Shown: positions 52,249 through 61,947, counted from the stretch's first letter. The stretch: DNA of 64,000 nucleotides from Phyllobacterium endophyticum (GCF_003010935.1 NZ_PGGN01000005.1:232593-296592), one strand, 5' to 3'. Program-made: numbers and translations. The notes: generated by a model from the sequence alone, not told the origin.

Positions 52249-53352
52249 TTATCCTTTGTGATAGCGATGTGGGGTGAATGGAAGCGGATGGATGTGCATT
52301 TGAATACGGTTGCCCCGCACCTCTGCGAAAATCAGGGTTCCGACGGCCGCGAAATGCTTGCCGACATAGCCCATGGCAACCGGATGTCCGGCGGAGGGGC
52401 CGAATCCGCCCGAGGTGACAAGACCGATACTATTGCCGTCGACGTCAACCAGGACCGAATCCGAGCGCACCGGCTGGCGGCCATCCGGCTTGAGGCCGAC
52501 GCGTTTCCGTCCGGGACCTGCAGCGATCTTGTCGAGCAGCGCCCTTGCGCCAATGAACACGGCTTTTTCTCGCACGGGCTTGCTGATTGCCCAGGCGAGG
52601 CCCGCATCTACGGGATCTATATCGGGGTTGATATCCTGGCCGTGCAGGCAAAGCCCCGCCTCCAGGCGCAGGCTGTCGCGCGCCGCGAGCCCGATCCAGG
52701 CTACCCGCTCGTCAGCAAGCAGCCTTGTCGCCAGTTCGCGTGCCTCGCCTGAGGGTAGACCAATCTCGAAGCCGTCCTCGCCGGTATAGCCCGAGCGACT
52801 CATGAACCAGCCCGGCTTTGGCGCGAAGCCGTTCATAAAGGCGAGCTCCGTGCCCGCAATACCGGCGTCGCGCACAACGTCGGCCGCTTGTGGTCCCTGG
52901 ATCGCCAGGAAAGCATGATCGAGAGCATCGATCTTGCAATCGAAGTTTTTGGCCAGATTGCGCAAATGGGCTTCATCGCCAGCCGCATTGCCGGCATTGG
53001 CAACGACTATGAAATGCTCCTCGCCGAGCCTAGTAACAATCAGGTCATCAAGAATGCCTGCCTGCTCGTTGAGGAAGAACGTGTATTTGGACTGGCCATG
53101 CTGCAGCGATCCTGCGCCGAGCGGACATGCATGCGACAGGAGATCCCCAGCGCCGGACCCTGACACGTCGAACAATTTCATGTGCGAAATATCGAACAGC
53201 CCGGCCTTCTCGCGTGTGTGCAGATGCTCCTTCATCACCCCCAGGGGATAGGTGATCGGCATGGACCAGCCTGCAAACCCGCCAAAGCGCGCTCCGGCGG
53301 CCCTGTGCATATCGTCGAGCGGCAATAATTTCAGATTTTCGTCAGTGCCCAT
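52249..53352 (-). CDS. gcvT: Glycine cleavage T protein (aminomethyltransferase)
   Basis: 367 aa from ATG 53352 with GGAG 6 nt upstream; the upstream ATG-like start at 53388 falls in the leader RNA. FAGWSMPITYPLGVMKEHLHTREKAGLFDISHMKLFDVSGSGAG is the typical start, and the folate-binding GcvT domain and C-terminal barrel complete the protein (SGYTGEDGFEIGLP, DSLRLEAGLCLHGQDINPDIDP). Transfers the methylene group to tetrahydrofolate and releases ammonia. First gene of the riboswitch-controlled gcvTHP operon. Confidence 0.97.
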   Translation of the reverse strand: MGTDENLKLLPLDDMHRAAGARFGGFAGWSMPITYPLGVMKEHLHTREKAGLFDISHMKLFDVSGSGAGDLLSHACPLGAGSLQHGQSKYTFFLNEQAGILDDLIVTRLGEEHFIVVANAGNAAGDEAHLRNLAKNFDCKIDALDHAFLAIQGPQAADVVRDAGIAGTELAFMNGFAPKPGWFMSRSGYTGEDGFEIGLPSGEARELATRLLADERVAWIGLAARDSLRLEAGLCLHGQDINPDIDPVDAGLAWAISKPVREKAVFIGARALLDKIAAGPGRKRVGLKPDGRQPVRSDSVLVDVDGNSIGLVTSGGFGPSAGHPVAMGYVGKHFAAVGTLIFAEVRGNRIQMHIHPLPFTPHRYHKG

Positions 53353-53369
53353 TTTTACTCCAGAGTCGT

Positions 53370-53406
53370 GCAAAGATCCCCGCCACAAGGACGGACCGTT
53401 CTTTGC
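53370..53406 (-). promoter_or_regulatory. Possible expression-platform stem of glycine riboswitch
   Basis: GCAAAGA (53406-53400, minus strand) can pair with TCTTTGC (53376-53370), forming a 7-bp stem with a 23-nt loop between the second aptamer and the gcvT ribosome site. It may be a part of the switching element; its pairing was judged by eye only. Confidence 0.35.
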
Positions 53407-53600
53407 CCCTCTGTCGGAAGCCTGAGAGACTCGCCCAGCATGGATTCACATCCGATCTGAACTTACACCTTCGGCGCGAGGTTTCCCTCGACTTTCCAGA
53501 GTTGTCTTATCCTTTTGCGGTTCTTGGAACCTGAGAGATTTCGGGCGATTTCCCCTTCGGTGGCCGTTGAACATTTCTGTTCAAAGACACTCTCCCGCAA
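53405..53600 (-). ncRNA. Tandem glycine riboswitch upstream of gcvT
   Basis: Two glycine aptamers in series on the minus strand. Aptamer I begins at about 53596 with GGGAGAG, has the conserved CCGAAGGGGA (53560-53551) and ends with CTCTCAGG (53537-53530). Aptamer II begins at about 53497 with GGAAAG, has CCGAAGGTG (53474-53466) and ends with CTCTCAGG (53428-53421). A linker of about 30 nt joins them. It ends roughly 50 nt before the gcvT ATG. Such switches turn on gcv genes when glycine is high. Confidence 0.93.
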
Positions 53601-53748
53601 ATTGACAGGGCCCCCGATTCTGCAATCACAGACCCTCGACAGCTGCGAACATATCGCAGTGCACAAGCCCTGTCACCGCCCAATCGGTCGATCTGACGCT
53701 TTATGGACAAAAAATGTCGAGCCGGGGATATTGTGCGCCACAAGCCCT

Positions 53749-54591
53749 TCATGCCTCAATTGGTTCGTCCTGCCCGTGCTTGCGAGAAACATGGACAAAA
53801 GAGCCGATGAATATAGCCGTCATCAAAAGCACGATCGTTGGAGCGGGAGCACTGTCGAGAAAGAATGCCAGATAGACACCGAAAAACGCGGCGGCGGTTG
53901 CTACGATGACGGAAATCAGCAGCATCGTACTGAATTTGCGTGTCAGAAGAAAAGCAATGGCTCCGGGCGCGATCAACATGGCAATGGCAAGGATGATCCC
54001 GACCGCTTTCAACGCACCCACAATCGTCAGCGATATCAGGCAAAGCAGCCCGTAGTGCAAAAGCCTCACTCTGAGGCCAACTGCCTTCGCCTGTATGCTG
54101 TCGAACGCATGGAGCAGGAAATCCCGCCATTTGAGAACAAGCACTCCAGCGGTCACTACCATTATAACGGCAGCCTGGCCAATATCATTCCAACCGACGC
54201 CAAGCATGTCGCCGAACAGGATATGATCCAGATGCACGTCCGACCGGATTTTTACATAGAGCACGAGGCCCAGACCGAACATGCCGGAAAACACGATGCC
54301 CATAACCGTGTCCTGCTTGATCCGGCTGTGCTCCTTGAGAAACCCTGTAGCGACGGCGCAGAACATGCCCGCAACGAAAGCCCCGATCGCATAGGGGAAT
54401 CCGACGATGTAGGCGATGACGACACCGGGAAAGACCGCGTGGGAGATCGCATCGCCCATCAATGACCAGCCCTTCAGCACCATGAAACACGAGAGCATTG
54501 CCGTCGGGATTGCAACGAGAACGGAAATGATGAGGGCGCTGACCATGAACTCGAACTGGAAGGGCGAAAGCAGGGTTTCGATTATGTTCAT
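53749..54591 (-). CDS. sitD: Metal ABC transporter permease SitD
   Basis: 280 aa, eight or nine hydrophobic segments, from ATG 54591 (overlaps sitC by ATGA); the longer frame is a shadow of sitC. SitC/SitD/ZnuB family: LSCFMVLKGWSLMGDAISHAVFPGVVIAYIVGFP and APGAIAFLLTRKFSTML. Partner of SitC in the inner-membrane channel for Mn(II)/Fe(II). The region to 53600 holds the gcv promoter and no clear terminator. Confidence 0.93.
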   Translation of the reverse strand: MNIIETLLSPFQFEFMVSALIISVLVAIPTAMLSCFMVLKGWSLMGDAISHAVFPGVVIAYIVGFPYAIGAFVAGMFCAVATGFLKEHSRIKQDTVMGIVFSGMFGLGLVLYVKIRSDVHLDHILFGDMLGVGWNDIGQAAVIMVVTAGVLVLKWRDFLLHAFDSIQAKAVGLRVRLLHYGLLCLISLTIVGALKAVGIILAIAMLIAPGAIAFLLTRKFSTMLLISVIVATAAAFFGVYLAFFLDSAPAPTIVLLMTAIFIGSFVHVSRKHGQDEPIEA

Positions 54592-55445
54592 CCCGGATAC
54601 TCCCGGCTTTCCGCAGAACGTCGTTGAGCGTTTAACATCCCGTGTTTTGGCGCGAAGAAGAAGGCGAGAAGGAAAATCATTGTTTGCAGCACCACAATGA
54701 TGCCGCCTGTTGCACCGTCGAGGAAATAGCTTGCATAGGCACCGGTGAAGCTGGTCAGCGCCCCGATGGCAACTGCGATCGCCAGGAGTCGCGGGAACCG
54801 GTCGGTCAGGAGATAGGCAGTCGCGCCGGGCGTGACAACCATACATATGACCAGGAATGCTCCGACAGTTTGCAGGGCAGCTACAGTCGAGGCGGAAAGC
54901 AGTGTGAAAAACATGATCTTGAGTGCCGTCGGGTTGAGACCGATGGAACGGGCATGGCTCTCATCGAAGAAGACGACCATCAAATCTTTCCATTTAACCA
55001 AAAGAATGGCCAAGGAAACAAAACCGATAATGGCAAGTTGCAATGTGTCTTCCGGCGTGATCGCAAGAATATTTCCAAGCACAATCGTCTGGATATTCAC
55101 CGAAGTTGGTGACAACGACACCATGAACAGGCCAAGCCCGAAGAAAGACGAAAAGATCAGCCCTATGATGGCGTCTTCCTTGAGCTTCGTGCGCTGACTG
55201 AGAAACAGCATTGCGGCTGCGGCAAGGCCTCCCGAAAAGAAGGCGCCGAGAGAAAATGGCAAGCCGAGCATGTAGGCCCCGGCCACACCCGGTACAATCG
55301 AATGTGAAAGCGCATCGCCGATAAGCGACCAGCCTTTCAACATGAGATAGGCCGAAAGGAAAGCACAAACACCGCCGACAAGCGCGGAGATCCACATGGC
55401 ATTCACCATGTACTGATAGGAAAAGGGTTCGAGCAGCAACGTCAT
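54588..55445 (-). CDS. sitC: Metal ABC transporter permease SitC
   Basis: 285 aa from ATG 55445, one nt after the sitB stop. Same family as SitD: LSAYLMLKGWSLIGDALSHSIVPGVAGAYMLGLPFSLGAFF and VTPGATAYLLTDRFPRLL. SitC and SitD form a heterodimeric channel with the ATPase SitB. Shared motif LKGWSL(M/I)GDA(I/L)SH in both permeases shows they are paralogues. Confidence 0.93.
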   Translation of the reverse strand: MTLLLEPFSYQYMVNAMWISALVGGVCAFLSAYLMLKGWSLIGDALSHSIVPGVAGAYMLGLPFSLGAFFSGGLAAAAMLFLSQRTKLKEDAIIGLIFSSFFGLGLFMVSLSPTSVNIQTIVLGNILAITPEDTLQLAIIGFVSLAILLVKWKDLMVVFFDESHARSIGLNPTALKIMFFTLLSASTVAALQTVGAFLVICMVVTPGATAYLLTDRFPRLLAIAVAIGALTSFTGAYASYFLDGATGGIIVVLQTMIFLLAFFFAPKHGMLNAQRRSAESREYPG

Positions 55446-55446
55446 C

Positions 55447-56352
55447 TCAGTTGGGTCTTCCAGTGCTTCTGGAAGAAGCGCCGGCATTCTCGTAAACGGC
55501 AAAGGGACGCTCATCCCCGGTAGCGACTTCGATTTGAGCCATCTCGCCAGGAGCCCTGAACCTGAAATTCCGCAGCACGCCGCCAAACGTCAACTCGAGA
55601 TTAGCCTGTGTGAACGTCTCGGCAGTGGGTCCATAGGCAAGGACAGTACGATCGAGCAGAACGGTGCGGTCGCAAAATTCCGGCACGCTGCCAAGATTGT
55701 GGGTCGACACAAGAATGACCCGGCCTTCACCACGCAGCACGCGCAGAAGAGTGATGATTGCCTCTTCGGTCGTTACATCAACGCCGGTGAATGGCTCATC
55801 GAGAAGAATAACGCGCGCATCCTGAGCAAGGGCCCGTGCAAGAAAGACACGCTTTCTCTGTCCACCGGAGAGTTCCCCTATCTGTCGTTTGCGGTAGTCG
55901 CTCATCCCGACCCGCGAAAGCGCGTCCGCTACCGCCTGCACGTCGGCGGGCTTGGCGATACGCATCATTCCCATATGGCCATAACGGCCCATCATGACCA
56001 CGTCCTCGACGAGAACCGGAAAGTTCCAGTCGATATCTTCGCTTTGCGGTACATAAGCGACAAGGTTCTTCTTCAGCGCGCGATTCACCGGCAGGCCAAG
56101 GATCGATATCGTTCCTCGATTTATTCCGACAAAACCCATGATCGCCTTGAAAAGGGTTGATTTTCCCGACCCATTGACACCGACCAGCGCGGAAATTGTG
56201 CCAGTCGGTAGATCGAACGTGGCGTCTCGCAACGCGGTACGGCCATTGCGATAGGTAACAGTGGCACCTCTTACAGAGATACCACTCCCCGCATCCGACG
56301 ATGCAGGGATATGCGATTTACCAATCACAGGATCAAGGGGTCGGGTACTCAT
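55447..56352 (-). CDS. sitB: Metal ABC transporter ATPase SitB
   Basis: 301 aa. Walker [18 protein letters not shown] signature [15 protein letters not shown], Walker [15 protein letters not shown] and H-loop STHNLG. Energises import by SitC/SitD. Overlaps sitA by ATGA. Confidence 0.95.
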   Translation of the reverse strand: MSTRPLDPVIGKSHIPASSDAGSGISVRGATVTYRNGRTALRDATFDLPTGTISALVGVNGSGKSTLFKAIMGFVGINRGTISILGLPVNRALKKNLVAYVPQSEDIDWNFPVLVEDVVMMGRYGHMGMMRIAKPADVQAVADALSRVGMSDYRKRQIGELSGGQRKRVFLARALAQDARVILLDEPFTGVDVTTEEAIITLLRVLRGEGRVILVSTHNLGSVPEFCDRTVLLDRTVLAYGPTAETFTQANLELTFGGVLRNFRFRAPGEMAQIEVATGDERPFAVYENAGASSRSTGRPN

Positions 56353-57257
56353 CGGGTAAGCCCTTGGGCGACCCTGCTCGACGTAACGCGCAGCAGATCG
56401 ATATAGGTCGGAACTTCACCCTCCGGGCCAGTCAGGGAGTCGACATAGAGAACGCCGCCGTATTTTGCGCCGGTCTCCCGTACGACCTGCTTTGCCGGGT
56501 CGGGAGAAATCGTGCTCTCGGAAAAGACAACACCGATCTTGTTGGCTCTGACCGCATCGATAACCTTGCGAACCTGCTGCGGCGTACCCTGCTGGTCAGC
56601 ATTGATCGGCCACAAGTAAAGCTCTTTCAGATCGAAATCGCGGGCAAGATAGGAGAACGCCCCTTCGCTCGACACGAGCCAGCGTTTTTCCGCCGGGATC
56701 GCGGCAAGCTCGGACTTGATTGGATCGATGGCTGCCTTGATCTTGGCTTTGTAAGCCTCGGCATTGGCCTTGTATGTATCCGCATTGGCCGGATCATACT
56801 TGATGAAGGCATCGCGGATATTATCCGTATAGATCATCCCTGCCGCGGGTGACATCCATGCGTGCGGATTGGGCTTGCCCGTATAAGGACCCTCGGCAAT
56901 GCCCATCGGCTTGACACCATCGGAAGCCACGACACCAGGGACATCCTCCAGGTTCGCGAAAAACTTTTCGAACCACAGCTCAAGGTTTAGCCCGTTCCAG
57001 ATAATAAGCTGCGCGCCCTGCGCCTTCTGGATATCGCCGGGCGTCGGCTGGTAATTATGGATCTCGGCACCCGGCTTGGTGATGGATTCCACCACTGCCG
57101 CATCGCCGGCGACATTCCTCGCAATATCGGCAATCACGGTAAAGGTCGTGACTGCCTTGAATTTGTCCTTCGCCATCGCAGGTACAGACATCAATGCGAT
57201 TCCAAGAACCGCGCTTGTCATCCCGGCCAACAATGACCGTCTCAGCCTGTCCAGCAT
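56349..57257 (-). CDS. sitA: Metal-binding protein SitA (manganese/iron)
   Basis: 302-aa periplasmic cluster A-I metal-binding protein with signal peptide ([15 protein letters not shown]). The metal site residues are His in EIHNYQP (about 72), His in NPHAWMSP (about 140), Glu in SSEGAFSYL (about 205) and Asp in [10 protein letters not shown] (about 280), the H-H-E-D set of the manganese/iron SitA/MntC group. First gene of sitABCD; the Mur-type box is 64-78 bp upstream. Confidence 0.95.
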   Translation of the reverse strand: MLDRLRRSLLAGMTSAVLGIALMSVPAMAKDKFKAVTTFTVIADIARNVAGDAAVVESITKPGAEIHNYQPTPGDIQKAQGAQLIIWNGLNLELWFEKFFANLEDVPGVVASDGVKPMGIAEGPYTGKPNPHAWMSPAAGMIYTDNIRDAFIKYDPANADTYKANAEAYKAKIKAAIDPIKSELAAIPAEKRWLVSSEGAFSYLARDFDLKELYLWPINADQQGTPQQVRKVIDAVRANKIGVVFSESTISPDPAKQVVRETGAKYGGVLYVDSLTGPEGEVPTYIDLLRVTSSRVAQGLTR

Positions 57258-57269
57258 AACCGCTCCTTA

Positions 57270-57286
57270 TTGCAATTGAGTTGCAA
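57270..57286. promoter_or_regulatory. Secondary TTGCAA dyad near sitA
   Basis: TTGCAA-N5-TTGCAA at 57270-57286, similar to the central TTGCAA elements of the box at 57321. It lies just upstream of the sitA ATG and could be a second operator or a chance AT-rich match. Confidence 0.35.
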
Positions 57287-57320
57287 CTGCGTTTATAAGC
57301 AAACTGATTTTTATTGCAAG

Positions 57321-57335
57321 TGCAAATGATTTGCA
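57321..57335. promoter_or_regulatory. Mur/Fur-type box upstream of sitA
   Basis: Perfect 15-bp palindrome, TGCAAAT (57321-57327) G ATTTGCA (57329-57335), the form of manganese-responsive (Mur) sites described upstream of rhizobial sitA genes. It lies 64-78 bp before the sitA ATG. Assignment to Mur is by family analogy. Confidence 0.75.
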
Positions 57336-57431
57336 AAACCGGTTTTTGGACCGGAAGTCGTCGGTCCGCCGCCGCGGCACTGTGAACGCGCCTGGAACAG
57401 AATGTCATCGATACCAGGCAGTGAGAGTGAC

Positions 57432-59831
57432 CTACTCGCCGTAGGGAACCCAGATGTTCTTCACCTGCACTGCACGTCGCAGATAATCCCTGCCCTGCCC
57501 TTGGCTGTTGTTCAGCCAATCACGCTGGCGGCCATTATTGACCCAGGTCGCCTTCAGATTGCCGCACGATGCTCGTTCGACCATGGTACTGCCCTCCTTC
57601 GAACCCACATACCAGATCGAATCCACCTCATCGTGATCGGCCAGGGTCCTCGCGAGGACATCCCGCTCGCCCGTCACGATATTCACGACACCGCCCGGCA
57701 CGTCGGACGTGTCGAGCACCTGATACAGGCTGGAGGCAAGCAATGGGTGGCGCGCCGAAGGCACGACAACGACCCGGTTTCCCATGGCGATCGCCGGCAG
57801 GACCAGTGAAACGAACGACAACAGCGGCATGTCATCCGGACAGGCAATGCCCATGATGCCCCAGGGCTCGTTCATGGCGAGTGTTACGTGGCGCGACTTC
57901 GTGGAATGCACGGCGCCATCATATTTGTCGGCTTGCGCCGCGTAGTAGAAGATGCGGCGCAGCGCGACCGCGAATTCCTCGCTCGCCGCCTTTGCGGTGA
58001 CGCCAGTGCTTTCCACAAGCAGGGCTTCGAACTCCGCCCGGCGCGCGTCTAGATTCTCCCCGACATAATAAAGCACCTGCGCGCGGTTGTGTGCTGTTGC
58101 GCCGCCCCATGCCCCGGCCCTTGACGCTGCTTCGACGGCGTTACGGATATCCTTGCGATTGCCAAGTCCGGCGTGACCAATGATCTGGCCATTCTTGCCT
58201 GTGACGGAATAACTGTAGCCGCCATCGGGTCGGACCTGTTTCCCGCCGATATAGTTCTTCGTCGTGCGGTCGATAGCGCCACTGGTTGCCATTCTCGCAT
58301 CCCCATCCGGCACAGCGGAGGGTTTGAACGCAGGCCCGATCTTGGCGAGCGGCAGGCGTTTTTCCCAATTGGCAGTCAGGTACTCGTAGAGGCCCTCGCG
58401 CCCGCCTTCGCGCCCGAAGCCACTTTCCCTGTAACCGCCGAATCCAGCCCCGGCATCGAGCAGATTGGTCGAGTTTATCCAGACAACCCCGGCCTTGACA
58501 CGCGCGGCCATATCCAGCGCCAGATTGATGTTTTCTGACCAGACCGAGGCGGCGAGCCCGTATTTCGTGTTGTTGGCAAGCGCAATCGCCTCGTCCGGGG
58601 TGCGGAACGTGGTAGCGGTAGCGACCGGCCCGAATATCTCGACCTCGCAGACCGTTGACGCAGGTTCGACATCGGTAAAGAAGCCCGGCGCGAAGAAGCT
58701 GCCTTTGACGGGCAACGCGACCGGCGCCTGCCAAAGCGTGCCACCCTCTACCTTCCCCTGTTCGACCAGCGCGGAAACTCGCTTCAATTGCCCGGCCGAG
58801 ACAAGTGCCCCGACGTCCATGGTCTTGTCGAGTGGATCGCCAACGCGCAATGTTTCCATGCGCTTGCGCAGCTTGTCGTAAAAGCGTGGTGCAATACCCT
58901 CCTGCACGAGAATTCGCGAACCGGCGCAACAGACCTCGCCCTGGTTGAACCAGATGGCGTCGACAACACCTTCGACAGCGCCGTCCATATCGGCATCCTC
59001 GAAAACGATAAAAGGCGATTTGCCCCCGAGTTCCAGCGACAGCTTCTTCTCGCTCCCTGCGATCTGCTCGCGAATGATGCGCCCGACCTCGGTGGAGCCG
59101 GTGAAAGCAACCTTGTCGACATCGTCATGGCCGCAGATCAGCGCGCCTGTTTCGCCATCGCCATGGACGATATTGACGACGCCTGCCGGCAGCCCGATCT
59201 CGCGGCACACTTCCGCGAAGGCGATGGCCGTCAGCGGCGTCAATTCCGCCGGCTTGAGAACGACCGTATTGCCCGCAGCCAGCGCCGGGGCAATCTTCCA
59301 CGCCAGCATGAGCAGGGGGAAATTCCACGGAATGATCTGCCCGCAGACGCCAACCGGCGAGAAACCCTCGAACTCTGTTTCCACCATCTCGGCCCAACCG
59401 GCATGATGATAGAAATGCCTGGCAACGAGCGGAATGTCGATATCGCGCGTTTCGCGGATGGGCTTGCCATTGTCCATTGTCTCAAGCACCGCGAAGAAGC
59501 GTTCGCGCTTCTGGATGTGCCGGGCGATGGCATAGAGATATTTGGCTCGCTCGTGCCCAGCCAGCTTGGACCACTTGCCGAAAGCTGTCCGGGCGGCTTT
59601 TACCGCCCTATCGACGTCTTCCTTCGTACCGTGTGCCACCTTTGCCAGTACTGCATCATTGGCGGGGTTGATCACGGCGAACGTCTCGCGACCTTCAACG
59701 CCCGTGAACCTGCCATCGATGAAATGGCCGAAACCCTTCCTGTTGGCCTCGAGCCACGCCTGTACGTCGCTATTGCTCTCCGGTGCGGGGCCATATTCCA
59801 TCGTGCGAAGAATGTCCTTGATCTGTCCCAT
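57432..59831 (-). CDS. Double-domain aldehyde dehydrogenase
   Basis: 799 aa: a complete aldehyde dehydrogenase at ~30-500 fused to a second, shorter ALDH-like unit at ~525-795. In the first unit are PWNFPLLMLAWKIAPALAAGNTVVLKPAE, FTGSTEVGR, Glu in LELGGKSP and catalytic Cys in FNQGEVCCAGSR. The second unit has NYIGGKQVRPDGGYSY and GIMGIACPDDMPLLSFVSLVLPAIAMGNRVVVVPS but ends NLKATWVNNGRQRDW with no Cys/Glu pair, so it is probably structural (ALDH16-like). Operon with deoC, 12 nt apart; it may oxidise the acetaldehyde released by DeoC. Confidence 0.9.
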   Translation of the reverse strand: MGQIKDILRTMEYGPAPESNSDVQAWLEANRKGFGHFIDGRFTGVEGRETFAVINPANDAVLAKVAHGTKEDVDRAVKAARTAFGKWSKLAGHERAKYLYAIARHIQKRERFFAVLETMDNGKPIRETRDIDIPLVARHFYHHAGWAEMVETEFEGFSPVGVCGQIIPWNFPLLMLAWKIAPALAAGNTVVLKPAELTPLTAIAFAEVCREIGLPAGVVNIVHGDGETGALICGHDDVDKVAFTGSTEVGRIIREQIAGSEKKLSLELGGKSPFIVFEDADMDGAVEGVVDAIWFNQGEVCCAGSRILVQEGIAPRFYDKLRKRMETLRVGDPLDKTMDVGALVSAGQLKRVSALVEQGKVEGGTLWQAPVALPVKGSFFAPGFFTDVEPASTVCEVEIFGPVATATTFRTPDEAIALANNTKYGLAASVWSENINLALDMAARVKAGVVWINSTNLLDAGAGFGGYRESGFGREGGREGLYEYLTANWEKRLPLAKIGPAFKPSAVPDGDARMATSGAIDRTTKNYIGGKQVRPDGGYSYSVTGKNGQIIGHAGLGNRKDIRNAVEAASRAGAWGGATAHNRAQVLYYVGENLDARRAEFEALLVESTGVTAKAASEEFAVALRRIFYYAAQADKYDGAVHSTKSRHVTLAMNEPWGIMGIACPDDMPLLSFVSLVLPAIAMGNRVVVVPSARHPLLASSLYQVLDTSDVPGGVVNIVTGERDVLARTLADHDEVDSIWYVGSKEGSTMVERASCGNLKATWVNNGRQRDWLNNSQGQGRDYLRRAVQVKNIWVPYGE

Positions 59832-59843
59832 GAGTTTTATCCC

Positions 59844-60848
59844 TCAAGCAAGCGCGTGGCGCGACGACGCGGCGTAGCGGCCGGTCACGTAATGTTCGAG
59901 CTGCCGCTCTATATCGCCGAGCATCGAGCTGGCGCCGAGGCGGAAGAGGTCCGGCTGCATCCATGGCAGGCCAAGTTCTTCCTTCATCAGGATCAGCCAG
60001 TTCATGGCGTCCTTGGCCGTCTTCATGCCTCCGGCCGGCTTGAAGCCGACCCTGTGGCCGGTATGTTCGCCATAGTCGCGCAATGCGCGCAGCATGATGA
60101 GGCTGACGGGAAGCGTCGCATTCACTTCCTCCTTGCCCGTCGACGTCTTGATGAAATCGGCGCCGGCCTGCATGGCCACCATCGAGGCGCGATAGACGTT
60201 TCGCAGCGTGTTCAAATCGCCGGTCGCCAATATCGCCTTCAAATGCGCATCGCCGCACGCTTCGCGCATCTGCGAAATCTCATCGTAGAGCGCCTGCCAG
60301 TTCTGCGTCAGCACATGTTCGCGCGTAACGACGATATCGATTTCCGCGGCGCCCTCATCGACAGCATAACGGATTTCCGAGAGCCGTTGCGGCAGCGGCG
60401 TCAAGCCCGCCGGAAATCCCGTCGCCACCGAGGCGACAGGTATCGCCGTTCCCTGCAGCGCCTTCACCGCATGCTGCACCATCGTAGGATAGACGCAAAC
60501 GGCCCCCGTGGTGATGTTCTCGTCGGCGAGGCCAAGCGCCTCGACAATGTCATCCCGGATCGGACGCTTCGCCTTGGCGCACAGTCGTCGCACGCGTCCT
60601 GCCGTATCGTCTCCGGCGAGCGTCGTCAGATCGATGCAGGTGATCGCCTTCACCAGCCAGGCAGCCTGATAGTCCTTCTTCACAGTCCGGCGCGTCGTCA
60701 GTGTTGCCGCCCGCCTCTCCGTTGCCGAACGGTTCACCGCAATATCCTCGAACCGGTCAAGCCTGAGTTCGGTACCGGCATTGCGCGCATGCGAATGCTG
60801 CACGGCCAAGTCCGTTCCTCTTGAAATCAAGATTTCCTGGCGGTTCAT
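59844..60848 (-). CDS. deoC: Deoxyribose-phosphate aldolase
   Basis: 334 aa from ATG 60848 with GAAGGA upstream; a TTG at 60863 would be the alternative. TIM-barrel of the longer DeoC type: ITCIDLTTLAGDDTAGRVRRLCAKAKRP, VCVYPTMVQHAVKAL, VATGFPAGLTPLPQRLSEIRYAVDEGAAEIDIVV and Schiff-base Lys in FIKTSTGKEEVNAT. Cleaves 2-deoxyribose-5-phosphate to glyceraldehyde-3-phosphate and acetaldehyde. Between the SorC-type regulator and the ALDH gene. Confidence 0.95.
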   Translation of the reverse strand: MNRQEILISRGTDLAVQHSHARNAGTELRLDRFEDIAVNRSATERRAATLTTRRTVKKDYQAAWLVKAITCIDLTTLAGDDTAGRVRRLCAKAKRPIRDDIVEALGLADENITTGAVCVYPTMVQHAVKALQGTAIPVASVATGFPAGLTPLPQRLSEIRYAVDEGAAEIDIVVTREHVLTQNWQALYDEISQMREACGDAHLKAILATGDLNTLRNVYRASMVAMQAGADFIKTSTGKEEVNATLPVSLIMLRALRDYGEHTGHRVGFKPAGGMKTAKDAMNWLILMKEELGLPWMQPDLFRLGASSMLGDIERQLEHYVTGRYAASSRHALA

Positions 60849-60882
60849 CGCTGGTCCTTCCAATTCGCGCTATGCCAATTCA

Positions 60883-61887
60883 TTATCCCGCGCGTCCCCG
60901 GTTATGGTTGTCCAATGCGTAGAGCGCCGTCGCTTCATCCGTGATGATGACCGACACATAGTCGGCCTTCAGCGCTGCCGCGGCAACCTGGTGCTTGTCT
61001 TCACCCGCAACCACGCCGATCGCTCGCTGTTTTGTCTTCAGATGCTGGAGCCGCATGCCGACCGTGCGATCGTCGATCGAAGAATCGATGATCTGCCCAT
61101 CCTCTCCGATGAACCGGCCAAGTATGTCACCAACCGCACCGGCATCCCGCAACGTGTCCATGCCGGCCGCATCCAGATATCCATTGCCGAGCAGCACTGA
61201 CTGATGATTCATACCGCCCATGCCGAAGCAGACGATTTCCGCCTCGAGGGCGAGTTTCAGCACACGCTCGATGACAGGATCATCTTCCAGAACCTCGCGC
61301 GTGCTCCTCTTGCCGACGATTGCCGGAACGGGAAGCAGGGTGGCACTGCCATTGCCTGCGCGGGCAAATTCTTCCGCGACAGCGTTTGAATGCGATGAGG
61401 TCGAGCGCAGGTTCGTTGCGCCGTTCAGCAATACGACATGCACGCCCGGATTCCAGTTATTTGGCAGGAATCGGGCAACCGCAGACATGGTGCGGCCCCA
61501 CGACACGCCGATCAGTCCGGGTTTCGGCATGAGCCCGGCCAGGTAAGTCGCTGCGGCCTGTGCCACGCGCTCGGTGAGGAGTGCCGAATCCGCCGCACCG
61601 CCGGAAGGAACGACAACCGCATCCTTCAGGCCGAAATCCTGCTGCAACCTGACTTCCAGATCGGTCCGGCGCATGACCCTTGGCGTGATCTCGATGCGGA
61701 CGACGCCGATTTCCCTCGCCTCGGTCAGCAGCCGGCCGATTTGCCAGCGAGTCAGTCCGAGTTCAGTCGCAATATCCCCTTGCGTCCATTCAAGCTCGTA
61801 ATAGAGCTTGGCGATCCGAACCATCAAATGCTCGCGCTGCTCATCGAGGGGAAGTCTGCCCGGCGATTGAAGGCGAACCTCGCTCAT
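60883..61887 (-). CDS. SorC/DeoR-family sugar-binding transcriptional regulator
   Basis: 334 aa from ATG 61887 (the longer frame starts with GTG and adds 13 residues). HTH at about 20-60 (LYYELEWTQGDIATELGLTRWQIGRLLTEAREIGVV) followed by a SorC sugar-phosphate effector domain (GVSWGRTMSAVARFLP, NSVLLGNGYLDAAGMDTLRDAGAVGDILGRF). Probably senses deoxyribose-phosphate or a related compound and controls deoC-ALDH. It is divergent from the dehydratase gene. Confidence 0.9.
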   Translation of the reverse strand: MSEVRLQSPGRLPLDEQREHLMVRIAKLYYELEWTQGDIATELGLTRWQIGRLLTEAREIGVVRIEITPRVMRRTDLEVRLQQDFGLKDAVVVPSGGAADSALLTERVAQAAATYLAGLMPKPGLIGVSWGRTMSAVARFLPNNWNPGVHVVLLNGATNLRSTSSHSNAVAEEFARAGNGSATLLPVPAIVGKRSTREVLEDDPVIERVLKLALEAEIVCFGMGGMNHQSVLLGNGYLDAAGMDTLRDAGAVGDILGRFIGEDGQIIDSSIDDRTVGMRLQHLKTKQRAIGVVAGEDKHQVAAAALKADYVSVIITDEATALYALDNHNRGRAG

Positions 61888-61905
61888 GATCCGGCCACCC
61901 CTCTT

Positions 61906-61947
61906 GAACGAACAACAATTGTGCACTTCGTGCTCATTTGTGAGTTC
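61906..61947. promoter_or_regulatory. Candidate SorC-regulator operator
   Basis: Imperfect inverted repeat in the 180-bp divergent region: left GAACGAACAACAATTGTGCAC and right GTGCTCATTTGTGAGTTC (their complements agree in GAAC, CACAA-like and GCAC segments). The size and placement suit a SorC-type site. Weak evidence without comparison. Confidence 0.4.
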
